A program made the translations under genes and the position numbers. The notes under the pieces are model-generated. The model had not been told where the DNA came from. It did no database searches and saw only the letters and a program-made list of their open reading frames with translations. From positions 1-32,005 of IMG/VR virus record IMGVR_UViG_3300021960_000310: DNA of 32,005 nucleotides; one strand, 5' to 3'. Below are positions 16,690 through 26,114 of this stretch, piece after piece (the stretch's first letter is position 1; each line of letters opens with the position of its first letter). The DNA comes from a virus.

Positions 16690-16697
16690 TATAAATA
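16690..16697 (+). promoter_or_regulatory. T4-type late promoter (perfect TATAAATA)
   Basis: Exact consensus in the 30-nt gap between the giant gene and gp8, 17 nt before the gp8 ATG at 16715. It should drive gp8 and the DUF4815 gene. Confidence 0.85.
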
Positions 16698-16714
16698 CAT
16701 AAAAAAAGATAACG

Positions 16715-18274
16715 ATGTCAGCAATTGTTACTGATCAATTTAGAATTCTGAATGCCAGCAATTTTGTTGAGTCAGTAGAAAATTCTTCTAACTCATATTA
16801 TATAACTGTGGGTCTACCAAATCCAACTGTTGTTGGTTATGGTAGAACCACTGCTTGGAATACAAACCCACCATCACCTATTGATAGCATTAGTTACAAT
16901 AGTCATGCTGGTGATGTTATTTTGTATGGAAAGAGAATAACTTCTGCTAATGTAAGAAGACTGGTTAGAAGAATTGATTGGATCGCTGGAAGTAGATATG
17001 AAATGTATCGTGATGATTATAGCATTCTCAATCCAGCACCTTTGACAAATGCATCTAGATTATATGATGCAAACTACTATGTAATGAATAGTGATTACAG
17101 AGTTTATATCTGTATTGAAAATGGGTCCAGTGGAGGTAGTCCAAAAGGAAATGTCTCTCAAGATGAACCCACTTTCACCGATTTAGAACCAACAAGAGCT
17201 GGTGATAGTGGTGACGGATACATTTGGAAGTATCTGTTCACTATTAGTCCAAGTGACATTATCAAATTTGATTCTACAGAATACATTACTGTACCAAATA
17301 GTTGGACAACTAGTACAGATTCTCAAATAAGATCTATTAGAGAGTCTGCAGATTCTAGTGTTAATGAGAACCAAATTAAAACGGTATACATTGAAAGATC
17401 TGGTTCAAACTATGCAAATGGTTTGGGTCAAGAAATGAATATCATTGGTGATGGAACTGGAGGAAAAGTAAGAGTTGACGTAGAAGGTGGTAAAATCACT
17501 AATACCGTTGTCACCTCTGGTGGTAAGGATTATAGTTATGCACTTGTAGATTTGGGATCAATCAATTCCAACACTACAGGTACTAGTGCTAAATTGGTGC
17601 CAATTATTCCACCCTCAAAGGGTCATGGATTTGATGTTTATACAGAACTAGGAACCGATAAGGTTTTAGTTTATGCAAGATTTGATGATTCTACAAAAGA
17701 CTTCCCAGTAGATACCAGTTTTGCTCAAGTTGGAATTGTAAAGAATCCAACTAAAGTTGGTACAAATGACGTTTACCAAGAGAATACGTTCTCTGGTCTT
17801 AGTTCCTTCAAATTCTCATCAATTACAGGAACACCAAAAATTGGTGAAAAGATTGAGCAAGTAGTTGCAAATGGAACAGGGAAGGCATTTGGTTATGTCG
17901 CTTCTTATGATCTTGAAACGAAGGTTCTGAAGTATTTTAGAGATAGATCTCTATTCTATAATCAGACCACTTTTGATCAACAAGATTATACTGGTATATC
18001 CACCAATGGAAGACCATATAATTTTGAATCTTCATCAAATGTAATCAGCGGAAAAACTTCTAATTTTTCTGCAGCAATTGATACAGCATTTGCGGGGATT
18101 ACTACAAATCCAACAGGAACAAAATTAATTAATCTTGGTGTTAACTTCACTAGTGGAATGGCGGTTCCTGAAATAAATAAAGGATCGGGACAATTAATTT
18201 ATCTCGACAACAGAGCTAGCATTGCTAGAAACGCACGCCAAAAAGAAGACCTCAAAATTATACTGGAATTTTAA
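16715..18274 (+). CDS. gp8: Baseplate wedge subunit gp8, with extra beta insertion
   Basis: 519 aa against 334 in T4. The T4 family marks are present: an N-terminal AIVTDQFR segment, R-R-x-DW (86-89), the DSGDGYIWKYLF block at 164-175 (T4 has GDGYVWEYLF), EYITVP (189-194), and a C-terminal LIYLDNR...EDLKIILEF matching T4 MIYMENR...EEINILFTF. gp8 forms the dimer that ties gp7 and gp10 into the wedge. The extra length comes mainly from about residues 221-300, which carry two GxxY beta repeats (SGSNY and GGKDY), and from the following region to about 460. It begins right behind its own late promoter and is followed 3 nt later by the DUF4815 gene. A weak Shine-Dalgarno is seen before the ATG. Confidence 0.9.
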   Translation: MSAIVTDQFRILNASNFVESVENSSNSYYITVGLPNPTVVGYGRTTAWNTNPPSPIDSISYNSHAGDVILYGKRITSANVRRLVRRIDWIAGSRYEMYRDDYSILNPAPLTNASRLYDANYYVMNSDYRVYICIENGSSGGSPKGNVSQDEPTFTDLEPTRAGDSGDGYIWKYLFTISPSDIIKFDSTEYITVPNSWTTSTDSQIRSIRESADSSVNENQIKTVYIERSGSNYANGLGQEMNIIGDGTGGKVRVDVEGGKITNTVVTSGGKDYSYALVDLGSINSNTTGTSAKLVPIIPPSKGHGFDVYTELGTDKVLVYARFDDSTKDFPVDTSFAQVGIVKNPTKVGTNDVYQENTFSGLSSFKFSSITGTPKIGEKIEQVVANGTGKAFGYVASYDLETKVLKYFRDRSLFYNQTTFDQQDYTGISTNGRPYNFESSSNVISGKTSNFSAAIDTAFAGITTNPTGTKLINLGVNFTSGMAVPEINKGSGQLIYLDNRASIARNARQKEDLKIILEF

Positions 18275-18277
18275 AAA

Positions 18278-21200
18278 ATGCCACAAAAGACGAATTTAAA
18301 CGTAAGTCCTTACTATGACGACTTTGATAAGGCAGATAATTTTTATAAGGTTCTGTTTAAACCTGGATATCCAGTACAGGCTAGGGAATTAACAGGTCTT
18401 CAATCGATTCTACAGAATCAGATAGAATCCTTTGGCAGTCACATGTTCAAAGAGGGTTCTATGGTGATTCCTGGTGGAATCACATGTGACAATGCATTCA
18501 CAACGGTAAAGGTCAATCCAGACCATTTAGGTATTGATGTTACAGTATACCTTGATTCTATTGTAAATGCAAATAACGGCAAAGGTGCGAAAGTAAAAGG
18601 TCAAAGTTCTGAAATTAGTGCAGCAGTAAAGGGATATCTTTTACCACCAGAAGAAGGTGTAGAAGAAATTACTCTGTTTGTTAAGTATCAAGATGGTGGT
18701 GTTGACGGTTCCAGTGTAGAATTTGAGGATGGCGAAACATTAATTCTTCAAGAAAATGTCACTTATGGTAATACTTCAATAGTTTCTGGGGATACTGTAT
18801 TCACACTGAATGCGGTAGATGCTGCTTCTACTGGATATGCTGTTGGTGTTGCAGAAGGTGTTTACTTTATTAGAGGAACATTTGTAGATGTTCCCAATTC
18901 ACAAGTTGTTCTTGATCCATATGACAATAGTCCGTCATATAGAGTTGGTTTTGATATTGTAGAAGAGATTGTAAACTCAGATCAGGATCAGTCTCTAAAT
19001 GACAATGCAAAAGGATTTACAAACTATGCTGCACCTGGTGCAGATAGATTAAAAATTAGTTTAAATTTAACCAAGAAGTTACTTACAGATATTGAAGATA
19101 CCAGTTTTGTAGAACTGGTAAGAGTTGATGACGGAGTAATCAAGAAGTTACAGAATAAATCAAATTATAATTTAATCAAAGACTACTTCGCAAAAAGAAC
19201 TTTCGAAGAGTCTGGAAACTATGCTGTAGATAATTTTATTGTAGATGTTGTTGATACTTTAAACAACGAGACAGGCAATGGAGGTCTCTTCAGAGAGGAC
19301 GAAGTAACTGACCAAGGAAATACACCTAGCGACGATTTGATGGGGGTCAGAGTCTCTGCTGGCACCGCATACGTTAGAGGATATGATGTTGATCTTGTAG
19401 GTTCTACAGTCATCGACGTACAGAAACCAAGAACAACCAAAAAGATAAATGGATCATTAATTCCATTTGCTCTTGGTAGTTTAGTTAAAGTCAATAATGT
19501 TCATGGAACACCTTATATAAACATTGGTGACACTGCTGCAGGTGGATCTGGCAGCACCAATAATAATATTATTGAATTATATGGTGAAAGAAGAAACGCT
19601 GGAGGAAATACCAACACATCTAACGCAAGTACTGCGGGTTTAACTACAAAAGTTGGTGAAGCAAGAGTATATTGGTTTGGAGTATCAGATGCTCCATACG
19701 AAGATAATGCAACTGATTGGGATCTTTATCTTTATGACATTCAGACATATGTCAATTTAACTCTCGCCAACACATACAATCAAACTGATCAAGTTCCCCT
19801 AACTTCATATATTAGAGGTCTCTCTAGTGGTGCTACTGGATATTTGTCAGCATCTACCGGAAATAGTTACAGTCTAACACAAACTTCAGGAAGATTCCTG
19901 ATTGGTGAGCAAGTTATTATCAATGAAAATGAGCAGTATAAAACTGCTATTACTGGAATGACAATCTATGATACCAGTGATATTAAGTCAGTGTTCCAAG
20001 ATGCAGATGCATTGAATACTTCATTACATACGAACTTTATTGCGGATACTGTTCTTTATGAGCAAGAACTTGAAAGATTTGGAATAAAGGATCAACTGGT
20101 TGTTAGTGGTGGAAATACTGGTAGAGTTTCTGGAAGAAACTTTGCAGATGGTGAAGGTGGAATAAAAGTTAGCAGTATCATTAAGTATCAGACAGGAACA
20201 CAAGATCCAACATACAATGTTGTTACTGAAATTCGTGCAGATGGAACTACAGTAACTTTGGCATCAGCACCAGCATCCATTAATAAGGTAAACGCAAATG
20301 CTGTTACCAATGGATCATACACATTCTCATTGATGGTTCCTAGAATTCGTCAATATGGATTCAATGGTCTTTATGCAACCTTACCAGTAGAAAAGATTGC
20401 ATCAGTTGATCTCGCAAATTCTGAATTAACAATTACAAAACAAATTACTGGAAAGTCTGTTACTAGCAATAGTCTTACATTAACAGTTGCTGATGCAATA
20501 GATGTGAATGCAGGTATTACTAGTGTATTTTTTGAAACTTTTGACGCCGAAAGATATACTATTACTGAAGATGACGGAACAGTCGTACAACTCAAGAGTG
20601 GAATGTTCACCCTTGGGGCAAATGGTAATTCAGTAACATTCAATGGTCTTCCAAATAATGGTGCAGTAACTGTTCAAGCAACTCTGAAGAAGAGAGGAGT
20701 TACTAATAAGACAAAAGATTTTACTAGATCGAATACAGTATCAATCGTAAGAACTAGTGGAGTATCTGAAGTTACTGGATTAACAACTAGCAAATATTAT
20801 GGAACAAGAATTGAGGACAATGAGATTTCTCTCAATGTTCCTGATGTTGTTAGTATTCGTGCCGTTTATGAATCTACCAATACTTCTGCACCAGTTCTTG
20901 ATAAATTAACTTTTGCTACTGGTCTTGCTTTAGATCAGAATGTAATTGTTGGCGAAAAAATCGTAGGACAAGACAGTAGAGCTGTTGCACAAGTAGTAAG
21001 CAAAACTTCAAATAGTGTTAGTTATGTAAAGTTAAATACAAACAACTTTGCAGTAGGCGAATCTGTCAAGTTCAAAGATTCTGCAATTAGTGCAGTTATT
21101 CAAGAAATAACTCCAGGAAGTTATGTCAATAGAACTGCAAATTATAGACTTGATAAAGGTCATCGCCACCAATTCTGCGATTACTCCAGAATTATAAGAA

Positions 21201-24200
21201 GACAAGGATCTGCAGTTCCTTCTCGCCAGTTGTTAGTTGTTTATGATGCATACGCAGTTGGTTCGAATAATACTGGGGACATTTTCACAGTAAATTCATA
21301 CTCTCAAGATAGATTTACTAGCGATATTCCAACTCTTCCAAACGGACTTCGCTGCTCAGATCTGCTCGATTTTAGACCTAGAGTTGCAGCATTTAATCCA
21401 GCAACCACGAATGCATCTCCATTTGCATTCTCTAGTAGACAGTATGAATACAACTATAAGTATGTTGTTTCTCCAGATGAAACTTCATTCATGGGTTATA
21501 GTTACTATCTCCCAAGAATTGACTTAGTTACTATTAATCGCTTAGGTGAAATTGAAGTTATCAAAGGAGAACCTGCGGATAAACCACAGGCTCCAGTCCT
21601 TGCAGATGATGCAATGGAGATTGCACAAATTCTTCTGCCACCATATCTGTTTAATCCAACAAAAGATCCAAAGGTTCTTCTTCGTGATAACAGAAGATTC
21701 ACGATGAGAGATATTGGTAAACTTGAAGATAGAATTGAAACATTAGAAGAGTTGACCAGCTTAAGTATGCTGGAAATGAACGCAAAAACTCTTGAAATTA
21801 CCGACGCTAATGGTATCAATAGATTCAAGAGTGGATTTATTGTTAGTGACTTTAGAGACAAATCTCTTTGCGATCCACGCCTTTCCACAATTGATATTTC
21901 AAAAGAAGGTGCAACAGCGATTGCCCCAGTTGATTTTTGGTCAATGGGAGCACAACTGGCATTAGATCCAGGAATTGACGTAGATCAAGCAGATATGAGT
22001 CAAAACTTGACTCTTCTTGATAGAAATATCAGAAAGACTGGAGATTTATTAACACTCGATTATCAGGAAGTTGGTTGGATTGATCAACCACACGCAACAA
22101 ACGTTGAAAATGTTAACCCATTCAATGTTATTGTATTCGTTGGTGGCGTTGTATTAGATCCTCAATCTGACAACTGGGTTAGAACTATTTACGTTGACGA
22201 TCACAGAACAGAATCGACTGGTGCCAAATGGACTCAAGAGGCAAATGTAACCAGAGATGTTGATAACAAAACGGAGTATGTAACTTACAAAAAAGGTGGT
22301 GGTAGAGGTGAGACTGCAACTAGAGCATTTACCACTACAACAATTACAACAACAACTAAGTATACTCCAAAACTTCAAGGTCCTTCAAGAGAATTTAATT
22401 ACGTTGAAGATGTAAAAGTATCCGGGGAAGCAGATCCATGGATGCGTTCAAGAAATGTTTATTTCAATGCAAATGGATTGAGACCTTTCTCAAAGCATTA
22501 TTTGTATTTGGATAGTCAGCAAGTTGACATTATTCCAAAACTTTGTGAAATTGAGATGGTTTCTGGATCATTTAGAGTTTTTGAAAACGCAAATATCTTT
22601 GACTCTACAGGTAAGAAGATTGGATACATTAGAGTTCAAAAACCAAATCACAAATTTGGTGATACTTCCAGACCAGACATTGGTGCTGGACTTGGATCCC
22701 CAGCAGTTTTGGTTGAAGAATACAGCGTAGATCCATACGATAGAAACAGACCAGCACCAGGTGACGCTTATTCACCAACCTCAAGACTTATTAACTTTGG
22801 TGTAAGAGCACTTTCTACCGATGAAAAGTTCTATGGATATGTTGAAAGAGGTTCCAGAGTAATTGGTGAAACATCTGGTGCCGTTGCTACAATTACCAGA
22901 GCAGAATTAGTGTCTGACAACTGGGGAGATATTGTTGCAAACTTCTTCTTCAGAGATCCAAATTCAAATCCACTGCCACCAGTAAGAGTTAAGAGTGGAA
23001 CAAAGACCGTTAAGGTAACAGCAGTTCCACCAAATACAGTAGTTCTTCCAGGATCTACAGTATTTGCTTCAGAGGCACTTGGAACTTATAGTGGATCTGG
23101 ATCAATTCTGACACAAGAAACAAGTCGTGTTTCTGTTAGAAATCCACCCAAACCTGCAGCAAGAAAAACAGAAGTTGAAGTTCAAGTTAAAGCACCTCAT
23201 AGAGACCCATTAGCACAATCATTTACTGTTGATGGAAGAGGAGCATTCCTCACTTCATTCGATCTCTATTTTGCAACCAAGGATCCTGGGGCAAAAATTT
23301 ATGTGGAATTGAGAACTATGGAGTTGGGAACACCAACCTCATTCCTTGTTCAGGATTACACTCAGGTTGCCTTGAATCCAGATGATATTAATATCAATGA
23401 GGCAAATCCATTCGAACCAGTTCCAACAAGAATTCGTTTCCCATCTCCAGTTTATCTTGAAGCAAATAAAGAATATGCAATTGTTATTCTTTCACCAGCT
23501 TCAGACGGTTATGAAATGTGGACTGCAACAATGGGTAAGAAGACTGTCAGAACGACAAATCTTCCAGACGTTCAGAATGTAGTTGTTACCAAGCAATATA
23601 TTGGTGGATCTCTGTTTAAGTCTCAAAATGGTACTATTTGGACAGCAAGTCAGTATCAGGATTTAACATTCAAACTGTATAAAGCAAAGTTTGTTCCTTC
23701 AGGAACAGTTACTTTCTACAACTCTGATGTTCTTCCAAAAGGTGATAATAGCAGCAAACTTCAAGATAACCCAATCGAAGGTTTGCCAAGAAAGTTAAAA
23801 CTGCCAATTTCTGGAACACTTAATGCAAATGTTAGACCTGGCGTAAAAGTCACAGAAGGATCCAGTGGTTCAAACATCACAGGATTTATTGAGAACATTG
23901 GTGGACCAGCAGTATCTGGAACTGGAAATGTTTCAATTGCTAGCAGTGGTATTGGATATGTAAATAGTTCTTCTATTTCAAGTGTTCCTCTTTATTCATT
24001 GACTGGCAAAGGAACTGGAGCACAGGCAACAATTACAACAAATGCTTTTGGTAATATTCAATCCGTAAATATTACTTCTGTTGGTGAAGGATTTGTTCCT
24101 GGAGAAACTGTTGGCATTGTTACCTCAAGCATGGGTACTGCTTCACAACAAAAAGGTTCTGGAGCAAAAATAACAATCACTGGAGTTGGAAATCCAGATT

Positions 24201-25699
24201 CACTCTATCTCACAAATGTTCAGGGTGAAAACTTCACAAATACTCTTGCGGTACATCATTATACCGATCCAAATAATGAATCAACCAGAACAAGTTCTGG
24301 AGTAACTGTAAATGGATCTTCATCAATTGTTGACGACAGATATACTGGAAACGTCTTCAGAATCAAGCAACAAAACCATGCACACCATGGTGGAAACAAT
24401 AGAATTCTGATTGAAGACGTACTTCCAGATACTGAAAAAACTACAATCACTTCAAACTTTGGTGAAAATGATACTATAGTTTCTGTCGCCAATACTACAA
24501 TTTTTGCAAGATTTGAAGGAATCGGAACAAGTCGTGGATATGCTCTTCTTAATAATGAAGTTGTTTCTTACAGTGCAATTAGTGCTGGTAGTGGAGGAGC
24601 AGGAACTCTTTCAATTGATGCAAGATCAATTAACAATTCCTCTAAGTCTTCACATACAGTTGGTGAATCTATTCAACCATATGAAGTCAATGGCGTTTCA
24701 TTGACAAGAATTAACACTTCCCATAATATTCCATCAACATATTACAGATCTGAGAATTCTAACCTCGACAACTATTATCTTGAATTTGATAGAAGCACAG
24801 CGTCACCAACTGTAAGATCTACTGGATCTGGAATGCTCAACTTTGCAGCACAAAAAGGATTTGGTGGAAATACAGTTGGAATTTCCCAAAACTTCCAGTT
24901 TAGTACAATTGAACCTATGTTCAACGTTATTACTCCAGGAAAAGGAACTGCTGCGAATGCTTTAGTTAGAACAGTTTCTGGAACAAGTGCTGGTGGAAAT
25001 GAAATTTCATTCATCGATCAGGGATTTGAACCAGTAACTCTGAATAAAGTAATGAATTTACGCACACCAAGAATGGTTGCTTCTAGAGTAAATGAACTTG
25101 CAAGATTAAGTGCCCTTCCTCGCAACAAATCTCTTTCTATGAGAGTTGAATTCTCAAGCACAGATGAAAATCTGTCTCCAGTAATGGATATGCAGAATGC
25201 AACATTTGTTCTTGGAAGAAACAAGTCTAATTCTCCTATCATTGATTATGTTGATGATCCAAGATCAAACAATATTGATGGAGATCCACATGGAGCAATC
25301 TTTGTAACGAAGACTATTTCTTTGGCACAACCCGCAACAAGTTTGAGAGTTATGATTGCTGCTAACAGACAAGAAGATGCCGATTTCCGCGTCTTCTATA
25401 AACTCATTAAAGCAGATTCAAGTGAAGTTGATCAAAAGTTTGCACCATTCCCAGGTTGGGATAACCTTATTGATGACGACGGTGATGGATTCGGTGATCG
25501 TGTCATTGATCCACAAAAGAATAGCGGTAGAGCAGATGCGTTTGTTTCTCCAAATGATTTTGAAGGATTCTCTGAATATCAATTTACCGCCAATAATCTT
25601 GATCAATTTACTGCATTTGCAATTAAAGTTGTTATGTCATCTAAGAATGAATCTACACCAGTAAGATTGAAAGATTTCAGAGCTATTGCACTTGCATAA
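18278..25699 (+). CDS. DUF4815-containing giant virion protein (gp9/gp10 position), 2473 aa
   Basis: The N-terminus has the DUF4815 pattern: NLNVSPYYDDFD, then VLFKPGYPVQARELTGLQSI (25-44), LQNQIESFG and a VIPGG turn (to 67). This domain is known from tails of T4-like and other large phages. Residues about 1642-1780 hold RDPLAQSF followed by a jelly-roll-like stretch (DLYFATKDPGAKIYVELRTM). A Thr-rich linker lies near 1345-1360. Two GxGY repeats sit at 1891-1894 and 1936-1939. A His cluster NHAHHGG is at 2033-2039, and an acidic DDDGDGFGD loop at 2399-2407. The C-terminus has a FRVFYKLIKAD segment, then YQFTANNLDQFTAFAIKVVM. In T4 genes 9 and 10 follow gene 8, so a baseplate-periphery protein that carries fibres is likely. 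Exact equivalence to gp10 is not shown. It is expressed with gp8. Confidence 0.78.
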   Translation: MPQKTNLNVSPYYDDFDKADNFYKVLFKPGYPVQARELTGLQSILQNQIESFGSHMFKEGSMVIPGGITCDNAFTTVKVNPDHLGIDVTVYLDSIVNANNGKGAKVKGQSSEISAAVKGYLLPPEEGVEEITLFVKYQDGGVDGSSVEFEDGETLILQENVTYGNTSIVSGDTVFTLNAVDAASTGYAVGVAEGVYFIRGTFVDVPNSQVVLDPYDNSPSYRVGFDIVEEIVNSDQDQSLNDNAKGFTNYAAPGADRLKISLNLTKKLLTDIEDTSFVELVRVDDGVIKKLQNKSNYNLIKDYFAKRTFEESGNYAVDNFIVDVVDTLNNETGNGGLFREDEVTDQGNTPSDDLMGVRVSAGTAYVRGYDVDLVGSTVIDVQKPRTTKKINGSLIPFALGSLVKVNNVHGTPYINIGDTAAGGSGSTNNNIIELYGERRNAGGNTNTSNASTAGLTTKVGEARVYWFGVSDAPYEDNATDWDLYLYDIQTYVNLTLANTYNQTDQVPLTSYIRGLSSGATGYLSASTGNSYSLTQTSGRFLIGEQVIINENEQYKTAITGMTIYDTSDIKSVFQDADALNTSLHTNFIADTVLYEQELERFGIKDQLVVSGGNTGRVSGRNFADGEGGIKVSSIIKYQTGTQDPTYNVVTEIRADGTTVTLASAPASINKVNANAVTNGSYTFSLMVPRIRQYGFNGLYATLPVEKIASVDLANSELTITKQITGKSVTSNSLTLTVADAIDVNAGITSVFFETFDAERYTITEDDGTVVQLKSGMFTLGANGNSVTFNGLPNNGAVTVQATLKKRGVTNKTKDFTRSNTVSIVRTSGVSEVTGLTTSKYYGTRIEDNEISLNVPDVVSIRAVYESTNTSAPVLDKLTFATGLALDQNVIVGEKIVGQDSRAVAQVVSKTSNSVSYVKLNTNNFAVGESVKFKDSAISAVIQEITPGSYVNRTANYRLDKGHRHQFCDYSRIIRRQGSAVPSRQLLVVYDAYAVGSNNTGDIFTVNSYSQDRFTSDIPTLPNGLRCSDLLDFRPRVAAFNPATTNASPFAFSSRQYEYNYKYVVSPDETSFMGYSYYLPRIDLVTINRLGEIEVIKGEPADKPQAPVLADDAMEIAQILLPPYLFNPTKDPKVLLRDNRRFTMRDIGKLEDRIETLEELTSLSMLEMNAKTLEITDANGINRFKSGFIVSDFRDKSLCDPRLSTIDISKEGATAIAPVDFWSMGAQLALDPGIDVDQADMSQNLTLLDRNIRKTGDLLTLDYQEVGWIDQPHATNVENVNPFNVIVFVGGVVLDPQSDNWVRTIYVDDHRTESTGAKWTQEANVTRDVDNKTEYVTYKKGGGRGETATRAFTTTTITTTTKYTPKLQGPSREFNYVEDVKVSGEADPWMRSRNVYFNANGLRPFSKHYLYLDSQQVDIIPKLCEIEMVSGSFRVFENANIFDSTGKKIGYIRVQKPNHKFGDTSRPDIGAGLGSPAVLVEEYSVDPYDRNRPAPGDAYSPTSRLINFGVRALSTDEKFYGYVERGSRVIGETSGAVATITRAELVSDNWGDIVANFFFRDPNSNPLPPVRVKSGTKTVKVTAVPPNTVVLPGSTVFASEALGTYSGSGSILTQETSRVSVRNPPKPAARKTEVEVQVKAPHRDPLAQSFTVDGRGAFLTSFDLYFATKDPGAKIYVELRTMELGTPTSFLVQDYTQVALNPDDININEANPFEPVPTRIRFPSPVYLEANKEYAIVILSPASDGYEMWTATMGKKTVRTTNLPDVQNVVVTKQYIGGSLFKSQNGTIWTASQYQDLTFKLYKAKFVPSGTVTFYNSDVLPKGDNSSKLQDNPIEGLPRKLKLPISGTLNANVRPGVKVTEGSSGSNITGFIENIGGPAVSGTGNVSIASSGIGYVNSSSISSVPLYSLTGKGTGAQATITTNAFGNIQSVNITSVGEGFVPGETVGIVTSSMGTASQQKGSGAKITITGVGNPDSLYLTNVQGENFTNTLAVHHYTDPNNESTRTSSGVTVNGSSSIVDDRYTGNVFRIKQQNHAHHGGNNRILIEDVLPDTEKTTITSNFGENDTIVSVANTTIFARFEGIGTSRGYALLNNEVVSYSAISAGSGGAGTLSIDARSINNSSKSSHTVGESIQPYEVNGVSLTRINTSHNIPSTYYRSENSNLDNYYLEFDRSTASPTVRSTGSGMLNFAAQKGFGGNTVGISQNFQFSTIEPMFNVITPGKGTAANALVRTVSGTSAGGNEISFIDQGFEPVTLNKVMNLRTPRMVASRVNELARLSALPRNKSLSMRVEFSSTDENLSPVMDMQNATFVLGRNKSNSPIIDYVDDPRSNNIDGDPHGAIFVTKTISLAQPATSLRVMIAANRQEDADFRVFYKLIKADSSEVDQKFAPFPGWDNLIDDDGDGFGDRVIDPQKNSGRADAFVSPNDFEGFSEYQFTANNLDQFTAFAIKVVMSSKNESTPVRLKDFRAIALA

Positions 25700-25705
25700 T
25701 AAATA
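25698..25705 (+). promoter_or_regulatory. Possible late promoter overlapping a start codon (AATAAATA)
   Basis: AATAAATA covers the DUF4815 stop region and the first base of the next ATG (25705). Transcripts from it would begin inside the 70-aa gene and so could serve only the 56-aa gene at 25907. It may be a chance match at the TAA/ATG junction. Confidence 0.3.
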
Positions 25706-25917
25706 TGGAAGAAAAAGATTTTATTCAAGTTGAAGGAGAACATAATCTTTTCAGAGATAGAAATACTGGCGCTATTCTTAATACCGATAGCGCCGGTTAT
25801 ATTCAATATCAAAAAATGAAACAACGAAGACAATCTGAGCGTGCTGAACTTGATATGATAAAAAATGATATAGAAGAAATCAAATCACTATTGAGGCAAC
25901 TTGCCAATGGATCCTGA
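25705..25917 (+). CDS. Small conserved phage protein with C-terminal coiled coil, 70 aa
   Basis: 70 aa, starting 5 nt after the DUF4815 stop. The N-terminal half reads FIQVEGEHNLFRDRNTGAIL, then NTDSAGYIQYQKMK, a pattern (LFRD..TGAI.NTD..GY..Y) I have seen in small proteins of many T4-like marine phages. The second half is a charged helix (RRQSERAELDMIKNDIEEIK) with spacing fit for a coiled coil. It lies in the block between baseplate and neck genes, so a virion or assembly-adaptor role is plausible. Its end overlaps the next gene by 11 nt, which suggests translational coupling. No function is known to me. Confidence 0.7.
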   Translation: MEEKDFIQVEGEHNLFRDRNTGAILNTDSAGYIQYQKMKQRRQSERAELDMIKNDIEEIKSLLRQLANGS

Positions 25918-26077
25918 TAAAATTGAATTAGAAAATTTAAGCAAGAGTTTTGAATATTTCAAACTGGCAGCAGAGGTTGACAACATTACTTCTGTTGAGG
26001 AATTGAGAAATCTGGCTAAATCCTACATAAAACTCTATTTTAAACAACAAGAAGTTGTAAGTAGTTTGGGACTTTAA
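25907..26077 (+). CDS. Small helical conserved protein, 56 aa
   Basis: ATG at 25907 inside the end of the previous gene (11-nt overlap, other frame); TAA at 26075-26077. It encodes 56 residues: MDPDKIELENLSKSFEYFKL, an EVDNITSVEELRNLAKSYIK stretch, and FKQQEVVSSLGL at the end. It is predicted all-helical. The 'L-x-N-L-A-K-S-Y-I-K-L-Y-x-K-Q-Q-E' run is a pattern I recall from small proteins of other cyanomyoviruses at this place. It is easily missed by gene callers because of size and overlap. Pairing with the upstream gene suggests the two products may act together. Function unknown. Confidence 0.65.
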   Translation: MDPDKIELENLSKSFEYFKLAAEVDNITSVEELRNLAKSYIKLYFKQQEVVSSLGL

Positions 26078-26081
26078 GGAA

Positions 26082-26089
26082 TATAAATA
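26082..26089 (+). promoter_or_regulatory. T4-type late promoter (perfect TATAAATA)
   Basis: Exact consensus 25 nt before the ATG at 26115, in a 37-nt gap. Because later gaps are too short to show another site, it probably drives the fibre block and the neck genes through gp16. Confidence 0.85.
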
Positions 26090-26114
26090 TTTCTACATCC
26101 TGAACTGTATATAA

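Noticed and set aside
25356-25664. 102-codon + strand frame inside the DUF4815 gene
   Set aside because: Frame-shifted shadow of the conserved C-terminus of the DUF4815 protein; no promoter or ribosome site.
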